Shown: piece after piece, positions 1-8,942 of the stretch | How the letters are laid out: each line of letters opens with the position of its first letter | Position numbering within the stretch: the stretch's first letter is position 1 | NCBI RefSeq assembly: GCF_013874595.1 | Contig: NZ_CP059431.1 | Location: 2,418,001 to 2,482,000 of the forward strand | DNA: 64,000 nucleotides | Origin: Flavobacterium sp. xlx-214 | Lineage (GTDB): Bacteria; Bacteroidota; Bacteroidia; Flavobacteriales; Flavobacteriaceae | Reading direction: 5' to 3' | Translations under genes and position numbers: made by a program | The notes under the pieces: model-generated | Database searches by the model: none | Told to the model about the DNA's origin: nothing | What the model saw: the letters and a program-made list of their open reading frames with translations, nothing else

Positions 1-1
1 A

Positions 2-1279
2 AAAAACGGGGTTGTAAACATTAGCAAAGCTTTAGATATTTGTGAACAGTTTGAAGAAACACGTCAGTTTTGGTCGTATTTAGTGAATAAAAACATCATT
101 CAATCGCCAAAAAGTTTTGTAAACACAGTACCTCATATGAGTTTTGTTTGGGGCGATGATAATGTACGTTTCTTAAAAAACAGGTACGAAGCGCTTAAAA
201 AAACGCCTTTGTTTGATGCAATGGAATACAGTGAAGATGCTGCAACTATTGAAAAATGGGCTCCGTTAATCATGAATGGTCGTAAAGCTGGTGAAAAAGT
301 AGCGGCTACGCATATGAATTTAGGTACCGATGTAAATTTTGGTGAGCTTACCCGCAGAATGATCAAACATCAAGTAAATCAAGAGGGTGTTTCGGTTACT
401 TTTAATACCGAAGTTTACAACTTAAAGCGTACAAATGATGGCAAATGGACTGTTTTTATTAAAGATTTAAAAACGGGTACCAAGCGTAAAATAGTATCTA
501 AATTTGTATTTATTGGTGCAGGTGGAGCTTCTATTTTGTTGTTAGAAAAATCGGGAATTCCTGAAGGAAAAGCATACGGTGGTTTCCCAGTTTCAGGACA
601 ATGGTTGGTTTGCGAAGATGAAAAATTAGCTGAGCAGCATTTTGCAAAAGTTTATGGTTTAGCCTCTGTTGGCGCACCTCCAATGTCTGTTCCTCACTTA
701 GATACACGTTACATCAACGGTAAAAAATCGTTACTTTTTGGTCCCTATGCTGGTTTTTCAACTAAATTCTTAAAAACAGGTTCTTATTGCGATTTGTTTA
801 AATCAATTTCTACTGGAAACATTGGAACAATGGTAGGTGCTGGTTTGGATAATATGGATTTAACAAAATACCTGATTTCCGAAGTTATGGCTTCTGAAAA
901 TAAAAAAGTAGATGCTTTGAAAAATTATTTTCCAAATGCTAAAAAAGAAAATTGGCGTTTAGAAATTGCAGGACAACGTGTACAAACAATGAAGCGCAAT
1001 AAAGAAGGTAAAGCAGAGTTAGCTTTTGGTACTGAGGTAGTTAATGCGGCTGATGGTAGTTTAGCGGTTTTATTAGGAGCTTCTCCAGGAGCTTCAACAA
1101 CGGTAACTATTATGTTGAAGTTAATTGAAAAATGTTTCCCTAACGAATTTAAAACGGCTGAATGGCAAGCTAAATTCAAAGAAATGATTCCTTCTTTTGG
1201 ATTGAAATTAAACGATCATCCTGAATTGTTGAAAGAGTTAAGAGCTGAAACTTCTAAAACATTAGAATTGAAATACTAA
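2..1279 (+). CDS. mqo: Malate:quinone oxidoreductase, 5'-truncated by the window edge
   Basis: FAD-dependent, membrane-associated enzyme that oxidises malate to oxaloacetate and passes electrons to the quinone pool, serving the TCA cycle. The reading frame is open leftwards to base 2, so the GTG at 83 is an internal codon and not the start. About 425 codons are present against roughly 490-500 in the family, so the N-terminal FAD-binding glycine motif lies outside the window. Family signatures seen include FIGAGGASILLLEKSGIPEG, the GGFPVSGQWLVC stretch, the FGPYAGFSTKFL stretch and a C-terminal GASPGASTTVTIMLKLIEKC. The gene is followed by a short intergenic repeat and a hairpin terminator, so it is probably the last gene of its transcript. 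The family assignment is secure. The start cannot be judged here. Confidence 0.93.
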   Translation, partial: KNGVVNISKALDICEQFEETRQFWSYLVNKNIIQSPKSFVNTVPHMSFVWGDDNVRFLKNRYEALKKTPLFDAMEYSEDAATIEKWAPLIMNGRKAGEKVAATHMNLGTDVNFGELTRRMIKHQVNQEGVSVTFNTEVYNLKRTNDGKWTVFIKDLKTGTKRKIVSKFVFIGAGGASILLLEKSGIPEGKAYGGFPVSGQWLVCEDEKLAEQHFAKVYGLASVGAPPMSVPHLDTRYINGKKSLLFGPYAGFSTKFLKTGSYCDLFKSISTGNIGTMVGAGLDNMDLTKYLISEVMASENKKVDALKNYFPNAKKENWRLEIAGQRVQTMKRNKEGKAELAFGTEVVNAADGSLAVLLGASPGASTTVTIMLKLIEKCFPNEFKTAEWQAKFKEMIPSFGLKLNDHPELLKELRAETSKTLELKY

Positions 1280-1310
1280 AGATAGATATATTGCTATAAT
1301 TTACAGTTTT

Positions 1311-1353
1311 TTGTCATTCCGTAGGAATCTAAAAGATATTTTAAGCATGACAA
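1311..1353. repeat. Short REP/MITE-like intergenic repeat, copy 1
   Basis: Non-coding element bounded by inverted ends TTGTCATTCC at 1311-1320 and GCATGACAA at 1345-1353. A longer relative with the same ends lies at 60153-60229. Elements of the form TTGTCATTCCG...TGACAA are common between genes in flavobacterial genomes. The two copies here differ in the middle, so homology rests mainly on the termini. Confidence 0.5.
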
Positions 1354-1381
1354 ACTTTACGTAAATAACAAATATTATAAT

Positions 1382-1414
1382 AAAGACCGATTTTTCAATC
1401 GGTCTTTATTTTTT
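1382..1414 (+). terminator. Intrinsic terminator downstream of mqo
   Basis: Perfect 9-bp stem AAAGACCGA (1382-1390) and TCGGTCTTT (1399-1407) with an 8-nt loop, followed by a T-rich run on the plus strand. The stop codon of the convergent methyltransferase gene (1395-1397) lies in the loop, so the hairpin serves the ends of both genes. Confidence 0.8.
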
Positions 1415-2570
1415 TAGAGATGATTACAATTTTCTCGTCGTTTAAATCAGTTGTAAAAAAAACGTAGGTTTCACCACCTTCTTTTATTTTATGTTTTTTA
1501 CGAATTTCTTCTACTTTCATAGAGAAATTTCGAGTAGTAATATTGCATTTTGTACCTTCTAACTGCTTCATTTCCTTTTTGTTGTAAGGTATTACTTTTT
1601 CAATTTCAAATTGCCTTCCAGGAAAATTAACAAGCGCTTCAGAAGTGTATAAATGAGAGTGTTTGTGTAGTTTACTCACTTGATATTCATTAGCCAAACT
1701 ATTATAAACACCTATTTTTAAAAAACTACTAAAAGGTTCGTATATATATTTTTGAGGCAAACTTAACGTACAAAAAGCATCGTCTTCAAAAACAAAATCC
1801 TTAGTTATTAGTTTTCCGTTGGTTGATATGTTGCTGGCAATTAACTTCGGAAGGTTATTAAAACCTTTTTCTAAAACAATTAACAACTCTTTTACCTCGT
1901 TTTGTAAACTTATAGCGTAAATGTACTTTACATTGCTTAATTCGTTTAAAATAGACGAAATATCTAGTAATGGTGCTACTTTTATCAAAATATTGTTTGA
2001 TTTAGAGAAAAGTAAGTCTTGTAAAGCAACAACATTTGGGGTGCAATCTGCCAGTAAAAATACTTTTGATTTTGTATCGTCTCTTCTTGCAGGATCTATG
2101 TAAATCCAATCAAAAGTTTCAGTAGTTTTTTCTAAATATGCAATACTATCACCACTAACAGTTTTGATGTTATCTTTTCCTAAAACCTTAAAATTGTGTT
2201 GTACAATGGCTGATAAATCTTCTTGAAATTCACAATGCGTTACATCTTTAAAATTTTGACTGAAATAAAAACAATCAATACCAAAACCTCCGGTTAAATC
2301 AATGATATTTTCTCCAGAAATTAAAGTCGATTTATATTCTGCTAAAGGTTCGGATGATGTTTGTTCAATAGATAAGGTACTTGGAAAAACAATGTCATCA
2401 TTATTAAACCACGTAGGTAATTTTTTCTCGGCTTTTTGTTTTGCTTGAATTTGATTTAAAATCCACTTCCAATCATACGCTTCAAAAGGATTTTTTTGAA
2501 ACGCTAAATCCTTAATGTTTTTGTTTAGATTATTGCTTATAAAGTGTTTTAAATCAATGGGTAAAAACAT
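1395..2570 (-). CDS. Class I SAM-dependent methyltransferase, PG_1098/THUMP-like family
   Basis: Predicted cytoplasmic methyltransferase of the type structurally studied as Porphyromonas gingivalis PG_1098; the substrate is not established and is presumably RNA. The SAM-binding motif I is DLTGGFGIDCFYFSQ, and the motif IV equivalent is DWIYIDPARRD. The C-terminal part resembles the THUMP-like domain attached to this family. I place the start at the ATG at 2570, 2 nt after the rsmE stop codon; a longer frame to 2603 would overlap rsmE by 31 nt and adds a poor N-terminus (MPYLCTFKQLV). It is the last gene of a tight tsaD-rsmE-methyltransferase operon, all three modifying RNA or related to it. 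The enzyme class is secure; the substrate is unknown. Confidence 0.85.
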   Translation of the reverse strand: MFLPIDLKHFISNNLNKNIKDLAFQKNPFEAYDWKWILNQIQAKQKAEKKLPTWFNNDDIVFPSTLSIEQTSSEPLAEYKSTLISGENIIDLTGGFGIDCFYFSQNFKDVTHCEFQEDLSAIVQHNFKVLGKDNIKTVSGDSIAYLEKTTETFDWIYIDPARRDDTKSKVFLLADCTPNVVALQDLLFSKSNNILIKVAPLLDISSILNELSNVKYIYAISLQNEVKELLIVLEKGFNNLPKLIASNISTNGKLITKDFVFEDDAFCTLSLPQKYIYEPFSSFLKIGVYNSLANEYQVSKLHKHSHLYTSEALVNFPGRQFEIEKVIPYNKKEMKQLEGTKCNITTRNFSMKVEEIRKKHKIKEGGETYVFFTTDLNDEKIVIISKKIKTD

Positions 2571-2572
2571 AA

Positions 2573-3277
2573 CTAATTGTTTAAAAGTACAAAGGTATGG
2601 CAACCAACAATAGCTGCTGTTTCGGTTCTTAAACGGGTGTTTCCTAACGCAGCTGGTAAATACCCTTTTTGCAAAGCTTTCTCAATTTCGTTTGATGAAA
2701 AATCACCTTCCGGGCCAATTAAAAGCGTGTAATGATCTTGTAAGTTTACTTGCTCTTTTAGTTCTTTTTTAGATGTTTCTTCGCAATGTGCAATAAACTT
2801 TTGACCTGAAATTTCTTTATTTAAAAATTCAGAAAGTTTAATGGGGTCGTTTAAAACAGGTAAATAAAATTGATTGGATTGTTTCATAGCGCTGATTAAA
2901 ATTTTATCAAAGCGTTCCGTTTTAATAACTTTTCTTTCAGAATGATCACATATAATAGGAGTTATTTCATCTACGCCAATTTCCGCTGCTTTTTCTAAAA
3001 ACCATTCGTAACGATCGTTCATTTTTGTTGGAGCAACCACCATATGAATTTTAAAAGAACGTTCTTTTTCTTGATGGATGTTGGTGATTTTTACAACGCA
3101 TTTTTTTTCGGATGCTAAAATAATTTCAGAAGTAAATAAAAATCCTTTTCCGTTGGTAATGTGTAGTATAGAACCTTCTGTTTTACGTAAAACTTTAACT
3201 ATATGTTTGCTTTCTTCTTTATCAAAAATAAACTCATTTGATTGAGAATCTATATCTGGAGCGTAAAATAATTGCAT
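2573..3277 (-). CDS. rsmE: 16S rRNA (uracil1498-N3)-methyltransferase
   Basis: SPOUT-class enzyme that methylates N3 of U1498 in 16S rRNA within the assembled small subunit. The C-terminal trefoil-knot signatures are visible: LLIGPEGDFSSNEIEKA near residue 180 and LGNTRLRTETAAIVG near residue 212. The N-terminal part is the PUA-like domain. At 234 residues it matches the usual family length. Its ATG lies one base after the tsaD stop codon, and its own stop lies 2 nt before the next ATG, so the three genes are very probably co-transcribed and may be translationally coupled. Confidence 0.95.
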   Translation of the reverse strand: MQLFYAPDIDSQSNEFIFDKEESKHIVKVLRKTEGSILHITNGKGFLFTSEIILASEKKCVVKITNIHQEKERSFKIHMVVAPTKMNDRYEWFLEKAAEIGVDEITPIICDHSERKVIKTERFDKILISAMKQSNQFYLPVLNDPIKLSEFLNKEISGQKFIAHCEETSKKELKEQVNLQDHYTLLIGPEGDFSSNEIEKALQKGYLPAALGNTRLRTETAAIVGCHTFVLLNN

Positions 3278-3278
3278 A

Positions 3279-4298
3279 TTAAAAATCTAATCGAGCTTTA
3301 GAAACCACATCGTCATCACTAAACATACCTAAACGGTATTTATGATAGCCAACAATACCAATCATAGCAGCATTATCTGTAGTGTATTCAAATTTAGGAA
3401 TAAACGTTTTCCAACCGTATTTTGTTTCTGTTTCCTTTAGTGCTTTGCGAATTCCAGAGTTTGCAGAAACACCGCCACCAATTGCGATTTGAGTAATTCC
3501 TGTTTGCTCTACCGCTAATTTAACTTTATCCATTAAAATTTTAATGATGATGTTTTGAACCGAAGCGCAAATGTCATCAATATTTTCTTCAATAAAATTA
3601 GGGTTTTTCTGAACTTCTTTTTGAATAAAGTACAAAATTTGCGTCTTTAAACCAGAAAAGCTAAAATTTAAACCATCCACTTTTGGTTTTGTAAACGTAA
3701 ATGCTTTTGGGTTTCCGTTTTGCGCGTGTTTATCAATTAAAGGACCTCCAGGATAAGGAAATCCTAAAATTTTAGCGGTTTTATCATACGCCTCTCCAAC
3801 AGCATCGTCTGTAGTTTCTCCTAAAATTTCCATTTCGGTGAACGAGTTTACCTTAACTATTTGAGTATGACCGCCACTAATAGTCATTGCTAAAAACGGA
3901 AAGGTAGGTTTGTCAAACCCTTCTTCATCAATAAAATGCGCTAAAATATGCGCATGCATATGGTTAACCGCAATTAACGGAATATCTAATGCCATACTCA
4001 ACGATTTTGCAAAAGAGCCCCCTACAAGTAACGAACCCATTAATCCAGGTCCTTGTGTAAAAGCAATTGCCGCTAAATCATTTTTTGAAATACCTGCTTT
4101 TTGTAAAGCAACATCAATAACCGGAACTATGTTTTGCTGATGTGCACGTGAAGCCAATTCAGGTATTACACCACCATATAATTCGTGAATTTCTTGTTTT
4201 GCCACAACATTACTCAATACTTTTTCGTTATATAGTACAGCAGCCCCCGTATCATCGCACGAGCTTTCAATGGCCAAAATATACGTTCCTTGTTGCAT
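3279..4298 (-). CDS. tsaD: tRNA N6-adenosine threonylcarbamoyltransferase
   Basis: Transfers the threonylcarbamoyl group from TC-AMP to A37 of ANN-decoding tRNAs, working with TsaB and TsaE. The ASKHA-fold N-terminus reads ILAIESSCDDTGAAV. The metal-binding motif is HMHAH in AVNHMHAHILAHF, near residue 118, and a second metal-binding region TDNAAM lies near residue 306. Full length at 339 residues. It is first in the operon with rsmE and the methyltransferase, and is divergent from the tamB-like gene with about 110-140 bp between them. Two other genes linked to the same tRNA modification, a YciO-type protein (18472-19092) and TcdA (43821-44552), lie elsewhere in the window. Confidence 0.97.
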   Translation of the reverse strand: MQQGTYILAIESSCDDTGAAVLYNEKVLSNVVAKQEIHELYGGVIPELASRAHQQNIVPVIDVALQKAGISKNDLAAIAFTQGPGLMGSLLVGGSFAKSLSMALDIPLIAVNHMHAHILAHFIDEEGFDKPTFPFLAMTISGGHTQIVKVNSFTEMEILGETTDDAVGEAYDKTAKILGFPYPGGPLIDKHAQNGNPKAFTFTKPKVDGLNFSFSGLKTQILYFIQKEVQKNPNFIEENIDDICASVQNIIIKILMDKVKLAVEQTGITQIAIGGGVSANSGIRKALKETETKYGWKTFIPKFEYTTDNAAMIGIVGYHKYRLGMFSDDDVVSKARLDF

Positions 4299-4361
4299 TA
4301 AATTTTATCAATTCGGTAGCTAAAAGTGTAATATTTACTGTAATATAATTACATAAATTAC

Positions 4362-4369
4362 TACTTTTG
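4362..4369 (+). promoter_or_regulatory. Candidate -7 element (TACTTTTG) for the tamB-like gene
   Basis: Matches the Bacteroidota housekeeping -7 consensus TAnnTTTG. Transcription would begin near 4376, ahead of every candidate start of the TamB-like gene. No convincing TTTG/TTG -33 element is seen at the expected distance, so support is partial. Confidence 0.45.
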
Positions 4370-4440
4370 TTACTTGTTTCGTATGCAAATTTAAAACAAA
4401 TTAGACTATCAAAAAACTTTTTAAAATACTGTTTGGATTA

Positions 4441-7400
4441 TTGCTAGGGCTAGCCTTGCTTTTTATATTGGTTGCCGTAATTATAACCACACCTATTGTT
4501 CAAACAGAACTAGCGCATTATGCTACCGAAAAAATTAATGAAAAGTTTAACATTCGTACTTCAATAGGTCAGGTTGCTATTCAATTAAATGGTAATGTTT
4601 TAATGAAACAAGTACATGTTTTGGATGATAGAAACAATGATTTGGCGCTTATTAAAAAATTGTACACCAATATTAGCGATTTTAAACAATTAACTGAAGG
4701 ACATTTACTTTTTGGAGATACAGAAATTGATGATGTTGATTTTTTTATTCGTAAGTACAAAGGCGATTCGTTAACCAATTTAGATAAATTTATTGCTGCA
4801 TTTGATGATGGCAAACCGGGTAGTGGTAAGTTCTTAATGAAAATTAATCATTTAGAATTAACCAATGGTAGGTTTAAAATTACGGATGATAACACAGGAA
4901 ACAATCCAATAAACTTTAAAGAAATGAACGGAACTTTAAACAATTTATTGGTTAAAGGACCTAACATTAATGCCGATATTAGCAATTTAAGTTTTAAAGA
5001 TAAAAGCGGAATTCATGTGAAAGATTTAACAACATCTTTTAGCATGACAAAAAAATCAATGGATTTAAAGCCGTTTATAGTTAAAACAAATGAAACTTCT
5101 ATCCAAGGAAATGTTGAAATGCGTTATGCCGAGGGTGATTTAAAATATTTTACCGAAAAAGTTAACTTAAATGTTGATTTCAATAAATCAAAAATCGCTA
5201 CAAACGATTTAAAATTGTTTTATAAAGAATTTGGTGCCAATAATGTTTTGTATTTAACCACAAAAGCAAAAGGTACTTTAAATGATTTTCAACTTACAAA
5301 CACACAATTATCAGACAAATTTGGATCTGAAATCATAGGAAATTTTGCACTTAAAAACCTTTTTGTAAAGAAAAATCCGTTTAGAATTGATGCAAATTTA
5401 GATCGATTAAATATCAATCGATCAAATGCAGTGGCACTATTACCTAATGTTTTAGGAAAAGCATTGCCTACCCAATTAGAGAAATTAGGAACCATAAATT
5501 TAATAGGAAACGTTGCGTATCAAGATTTTTATGTTGATGTAGATGTAGAAGCGGTAACTAATTTAGGTTTTGCAAGAGCTGATGTTGAATTATGGAATGT
5601 AAATCAAAAGCAAAATGCAACTTACAAAGGCGATGTAGCTTTAGATAATTTTGATATTGGCGGTTTAATTGAAAATGATAAAATTGGTACCGCTACTTTA
5701 GCCGCTTCTGTTGATGGTAAAAGTTTTGATCCAGAGTTTTTCAATACAATCATTAAAAGTGAGGTGCAATCTTTTACTTTTAACACCTATACTTACAAGG
5801 ATATTAGCATTGATGGAAATTTAAAACTACCAGCTTACACAGGAAAATTGGTAAGTAACGATCCTAATGCGCTTTTAAATTTTGATGGTACTTTAGATTT
5901 GTCTACAGATAAAGTTGCCGTAGATTTTAAATCAGATATTGCACATTTAAACATGAATGCATTGCATATTGTAAAAGATTCTATTGGTAGTTTTAAAGGT
6001 CAGTTTGAGTTGGTAGGAACGGGTAAAAACTTAGATGAGTTTGAAGGAACGTTGCTCGCTCAAAACGCTAGTTATACCAATACGCAAAAAACATATGACT
6101 TTGATTATTTGTTTCTTCAATCAGAGTTTGAACCTAATAATATTCGCAAAGTAACCATACAATCAAATGATATTGTAAATGGTTTTGTACGCGGAAACTT
6201 CAAGTATAATCAAGTGCAAGCTATTGTAGAAAATACATTAGGTAGTTTGTATAAAAATTATTCGCCCATTAATTTAGGACCTAATCAGTTTATTGAGTAC
6301 GATTTACATTTCCAAAATAAAATAGTCGATTTGTTTGTTCCTAAATTAGAAATAGCCGATGATACTGCTGTTTCTGGAAGAATTACTGCCGATACTGGTG
6401 AGTTTGTTTTGAACATGAATACGCCTTTTGTAAAGTACGATGACAAAAAAGTAAGCAACCTGCAAATTGATATCAATAGTTTAAGAGAAGATCAAAATGC
6501 ATTCATTTCTATCGATACAATCGATTTAAAAATGTATAAAATGTATGATTTTGTTTTGAACAACACTAAACGAAATGATACTTTATATGTAGATACCAAT
6601 TTTAAAGGAGGTACCGATGCAAATGATAAATACAATTTAAATTTTTATCATACCATAAACGAAGAAAATAAATCAATTGTTGGTATTCAAAAGTCCGAAA
6701 TTCAATTTAAAGAATCCATTTGGTATCTAAATGAGTTTAATAACCTTAAGAATAGAATTGTTTTTAATAAAAAAATAAACAATTTTACTATCGAAGATAT
6801 TTCGCTATCGCATAATGAGCAGTTTGTTACATTAAATGGTAGTATGAATGGACCTGATTATAAGAATTTAAATATCGATTTTCAAAACGTAGAACTCGAT
6901 AAAATTACACCCGATTTAACCAATTTAACCTTTGGCGGACTTATAAATGGTAACATTTCATTTGTTCAAGAAGACAAAGTTTTTAAGCCTAAATCTAAAA
7001 TTAATATCGAAAATTTAGAAGTTAATGATGTACTTCTAGGTCTGTTTAATTTTGAGGTAGAAGGAGATGAAGCTTTGCAAAACTTTAATGTTAAATCAAA
7101 CATTGTGAATGATTTTACCGAAAGTTTTTACATGAATGGTAACATTGCTGTTGCAAAAGGGCAAAGTAAGCTTAATTTAGATGCTGGTTTTAATAAGTTT
7201 AATTTAAAAGCAATTGCTCCTTTTTTAAAGTCAATTATGTCTGATGTAAGGGGAGATGCTTCAGGTAGAGCAACCATTTCGGGTACACATAATAATCCTG
7301 ATATCGAAGGGAAATTATACCTAACCAATGCTGGTATGCGACCTGTTTTTACTGGTGTTGATTATCTTTTTGATGAAAACGCTCCTTTAGATATTACAGA

Positions 7401-8910
7401 AGAGCAATTTATTTTAAGAAATGTAAACATTACCGATTCTAAATACAAAACCAAAGGTATTTTAAACGGAACCATTTCACATAAAAAACTGAAAAATTGG
7501 AGCATTGATGCTAAATTATCTTCTAAAAATCTCTTAGCTTTAGATAGTGAGTATAAGGAAGGTACACCTTATTATGGTGTTGCTTTTATTGATGGTTCTG
7601 CAACTATAAAAGGTCCTGTAGAAAGTTTGGTAGTTGGTATTGTGGCTTCTTCTAAAAAAGGTACTAAAATTAAAATTCCGTTGGACGATGCTGGTGGATT
7701 GGGCGATAATAATTTTGTTCACTTTTTATCACCTGAAGAAAAAGCGAATCGTTTAAAAGGTATTGAAACTCCATTATCAAGTAATCGTTTTGGAGGTGTT
7801 CAGTTGAATTTTGAGTTTTATATTACGCCCGATGCCGAGATTGAAATTCTGTTAGATCGCGCTTCTGGGCACGGTATGAAGGGTAGTGGAGCAGGTTTTA
7901 TTACTATGGAAATTAACACTTTAGGTCGTTTTAATATGTGGGGAGATTTTATGGTGTATAATGGTGAATATAACTTTAAATACGGCGGGTTAATCGATAA
8001 AAAGCTAGATGTTGTAAAATATGGAACCATTCGTTGGGATGGCGAGCCTTTAAATGCTATTTTAGATTTACAAGCAGTTTACAAAACCCAAGCAAATCCG
8101 GGACTTATCATTGAAAGCTCTGAAATTAACCGTAAAGTTGATACAGAAGTTGCCATTGTTTTACAGGGTAATTTAAGCAGCCCAGAAATTGATTTCTTAA
8201 TTGATTTTCCAAATATTAGTTCTAGTATCAAATCAGAAATCGATTATAAACTAGCCGATAAAGATACCCGCGAAACGCAGGCTATGGCGCTACTTGCAAC
8301 AGGTGGTTTTATTACCGCAGGTAGTAATGCTGGTAATGCAGTTTATGGTAGTTTATTTGAACGTGCTAGTAGTTTGTTTGATGATTTATTTTCAGATTCT
8401 GAAGGTAAATTTAGAGTAGGTTTAAATTATTCTCAAGGTGAGCGTAATCCGTTGAAAGAGAATGCTGATGCTGCTCGTGTTGGGGTTACTTTATCTACTC
8501 AAATTAACGATCGTATTTTGGTAAACAGTAAAATTGGAGTTCCAGTTGGTGGGCGTGAAGAAAACGTGATTGTAGGCGATGTTGAAGTACAATTATTGTT
8601 AAATGACGACGGAAGTTTACGTGCACGTGTTTTTAATCGCGAAAATGATATCAATTATATTGGCGAAGGAATTGGATATACACAAGGAGTTGGTTTAACA
8701 TATGAAGTCGATTTTAATACCTTTAAAGAGTTGTTGAAACGAATTTTAGTAAAAGCAGATCGCGATGCAAAGAATAAAAAGAATAAAGACAACAAAAACT
8801 CTAATGATGTGCCTGATGATGATTACGGAGTAGATTTTTTAAAGTTTCAAGAAAAACGCAGAGAAGAAACTAATAACGATAACAACCAAAAAAAGCCAGA
8901 ATCTAATTAG
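4441..8910 (+). CDS. tamB: TamB-like translocation/assembly module protein (DUF490 family)
   Basis: Very large inner-membrane-anchored protein (about 1,490 residues) with an N-terminal hydrophobic segment and a long repetitive beta-rich body, the layout of TamB/AsmA-type proteins thought to bridge the envelope for lipid or outer-membrane-protein transport. The C-terminal DUF490 region is recognisable around residues 1060-1400 (LDLQAVYKTQANPG, VDTEVAIVLQGNLSSPEIDF, DTRETQAMALLATGGF). The last 50 residues are charged and low-complexity. The only canonical start in this frame is the TTG at 4441. However, the codons just upstream (4411-4440) encode a lysine-rich n-region, KKLFKILFGLL, which fits a membrane anchor, so the true start may be a non-canonical ATC at 4408. 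It is divergent from tsaD, as in many flavobacteria. Confidence 0.85.
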   Translation: MLGLALLFILVAVIITTPIVQTELAHYATEKINEKFNIRTSIGQVAIQLNGNVLMKQVHVLDDRNNDLALIKKLYTNISDFKQLTEGHLLFGDTEIDDVDFFIRKYKGDSLTNLDKFIAAFDDGKPGSGKFLMKINHLELTNGRFKITDDNTGNNPINFKEMNGTLNNLLVKGPNINADISNLSFKDKSGIHVKDLTTSFSMTKKSMDLKPFIVKTNETSIQGNVEMRYAEGDLKYFTEKVNLNVDFNKSKIATNDLKLFYKEFGANNVLYLTTKAKGTLNDFQLTNTQLSDKFGSEIIGNFALKNLFVKKNPFRIDANLDRLNINRSNAVALLPNVLGKALPTQLEKLGTINLIGNVAYQDFYVDVDVEAVTNLGFARADVELWNVNQKQNATYKGDVALDNFDIGGLIENDKIGTATLAASVDGKSFDPEFFNTIIKSEVQSFTFNTYTYKDISIDGNLKLPAYTGKLVSNDPNALLNFDGTLDLSTDKVAVDFKSDIAHLNMNALHIVKDSIGSFKGQFELVGTGKNLDEFEGTLLAQNASYTNTQKTYDFDYLFLQSEFEPNNIRKVTIQSNDIVNGFVRGNFKYNQVQAIVENTLGSLYKNYSPINLGPNQFIEYDLHFQNKIVDLFVPKLEIADDTAVSGRITADTGEFVLNMNTPFVKYDDKKVSNLQIDINSLREDQNAFISIDTIDLKMYKMYDFVLNNTKRNDTLYVDTNFKGGTDANDKYNLNFYHTINEENKSIVGIQKSEIQFKESIWYLNEFNNLKNRIVFNKKINNFTIEDISLSHNEQFVTLNGSMNGPDYKNLNIDFQNVELDKITPDLTNLTFGGLINGNISFVQEDKVFKPKSKINIENLEVNDVLLGLFNFEVEGDEALQNFNVKSNIVNDFTESFYMNGNIAVAKGQSKLNLDAGFNKFNLKAIAPFLKSIMSDVRGDASGRATISGTHNNPDIEGKLYLTNAGMRPVFTGVDYLFDENAPLDITEEQFILRNVNITDSKYKTKGILNGTISHKKLKNWSIDAKLSSKNLLALDSEYKEGTPYYGVAFIDGSATIKGPVESLVVGIVASSKKGTKIKIPLDDAGGLGDNNFVHFLSPEEKANRLKGIETPLSSNRFGGVQLNFEFYITPDAEIEILLDRASGHGMKGSGAGFITMEINTLGRFNMWGDFMVYNGEYNFKYGGLIDKKLDVVKYGTIRWDGEPLNAILDLQAVYKTQANPGLIIESSEINRKVDTEVAIVLQGNLSSPEIDFLIDFPNISSSIKSEIDYKLADKDTRETQAMALLATGGFITAGSNAGNAVYGSLFERASSLFDDLFSDSEGKFRVGLNYSQGERNPLKENADAARVGVTLSTQINDRILVNSKIGVPVGGREENVIVGDVEVQLLLNDDGSLRARVFNRENDINYIGEGIGYTQGVGLTYEVDFNTFKELLKRILVKADRDAKNKKNKDNKNSNDVPDDDYGVDFLKFQEKRREETNNDNNQKKPESN

Positions 8911-8923
8911 ATTTTGGCTTTTT
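8891..8923 (+). terminator. Terminator of the tamB-like gene
   Basis: A 14-bp stem, AAAAGCCAGAATCT (8891-8904) with AGATTTTGGCTTTT (8909-8922), one G-U pair and a 4-nt loop. The TAG stop codon (8908-8910) lies at the loop edge, so the stem includes the last coding codons. Confidence 0.85.
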
Positions 8924-8942
8924 AAGTATTTAGCTATTATTT

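Noticed and set aside
83..85. GTG as start of the mqo fragment
   Set aside because: The frame is open to base 2 and the upstream residues continue in the style of Mqo, so the gene begins outside the window.
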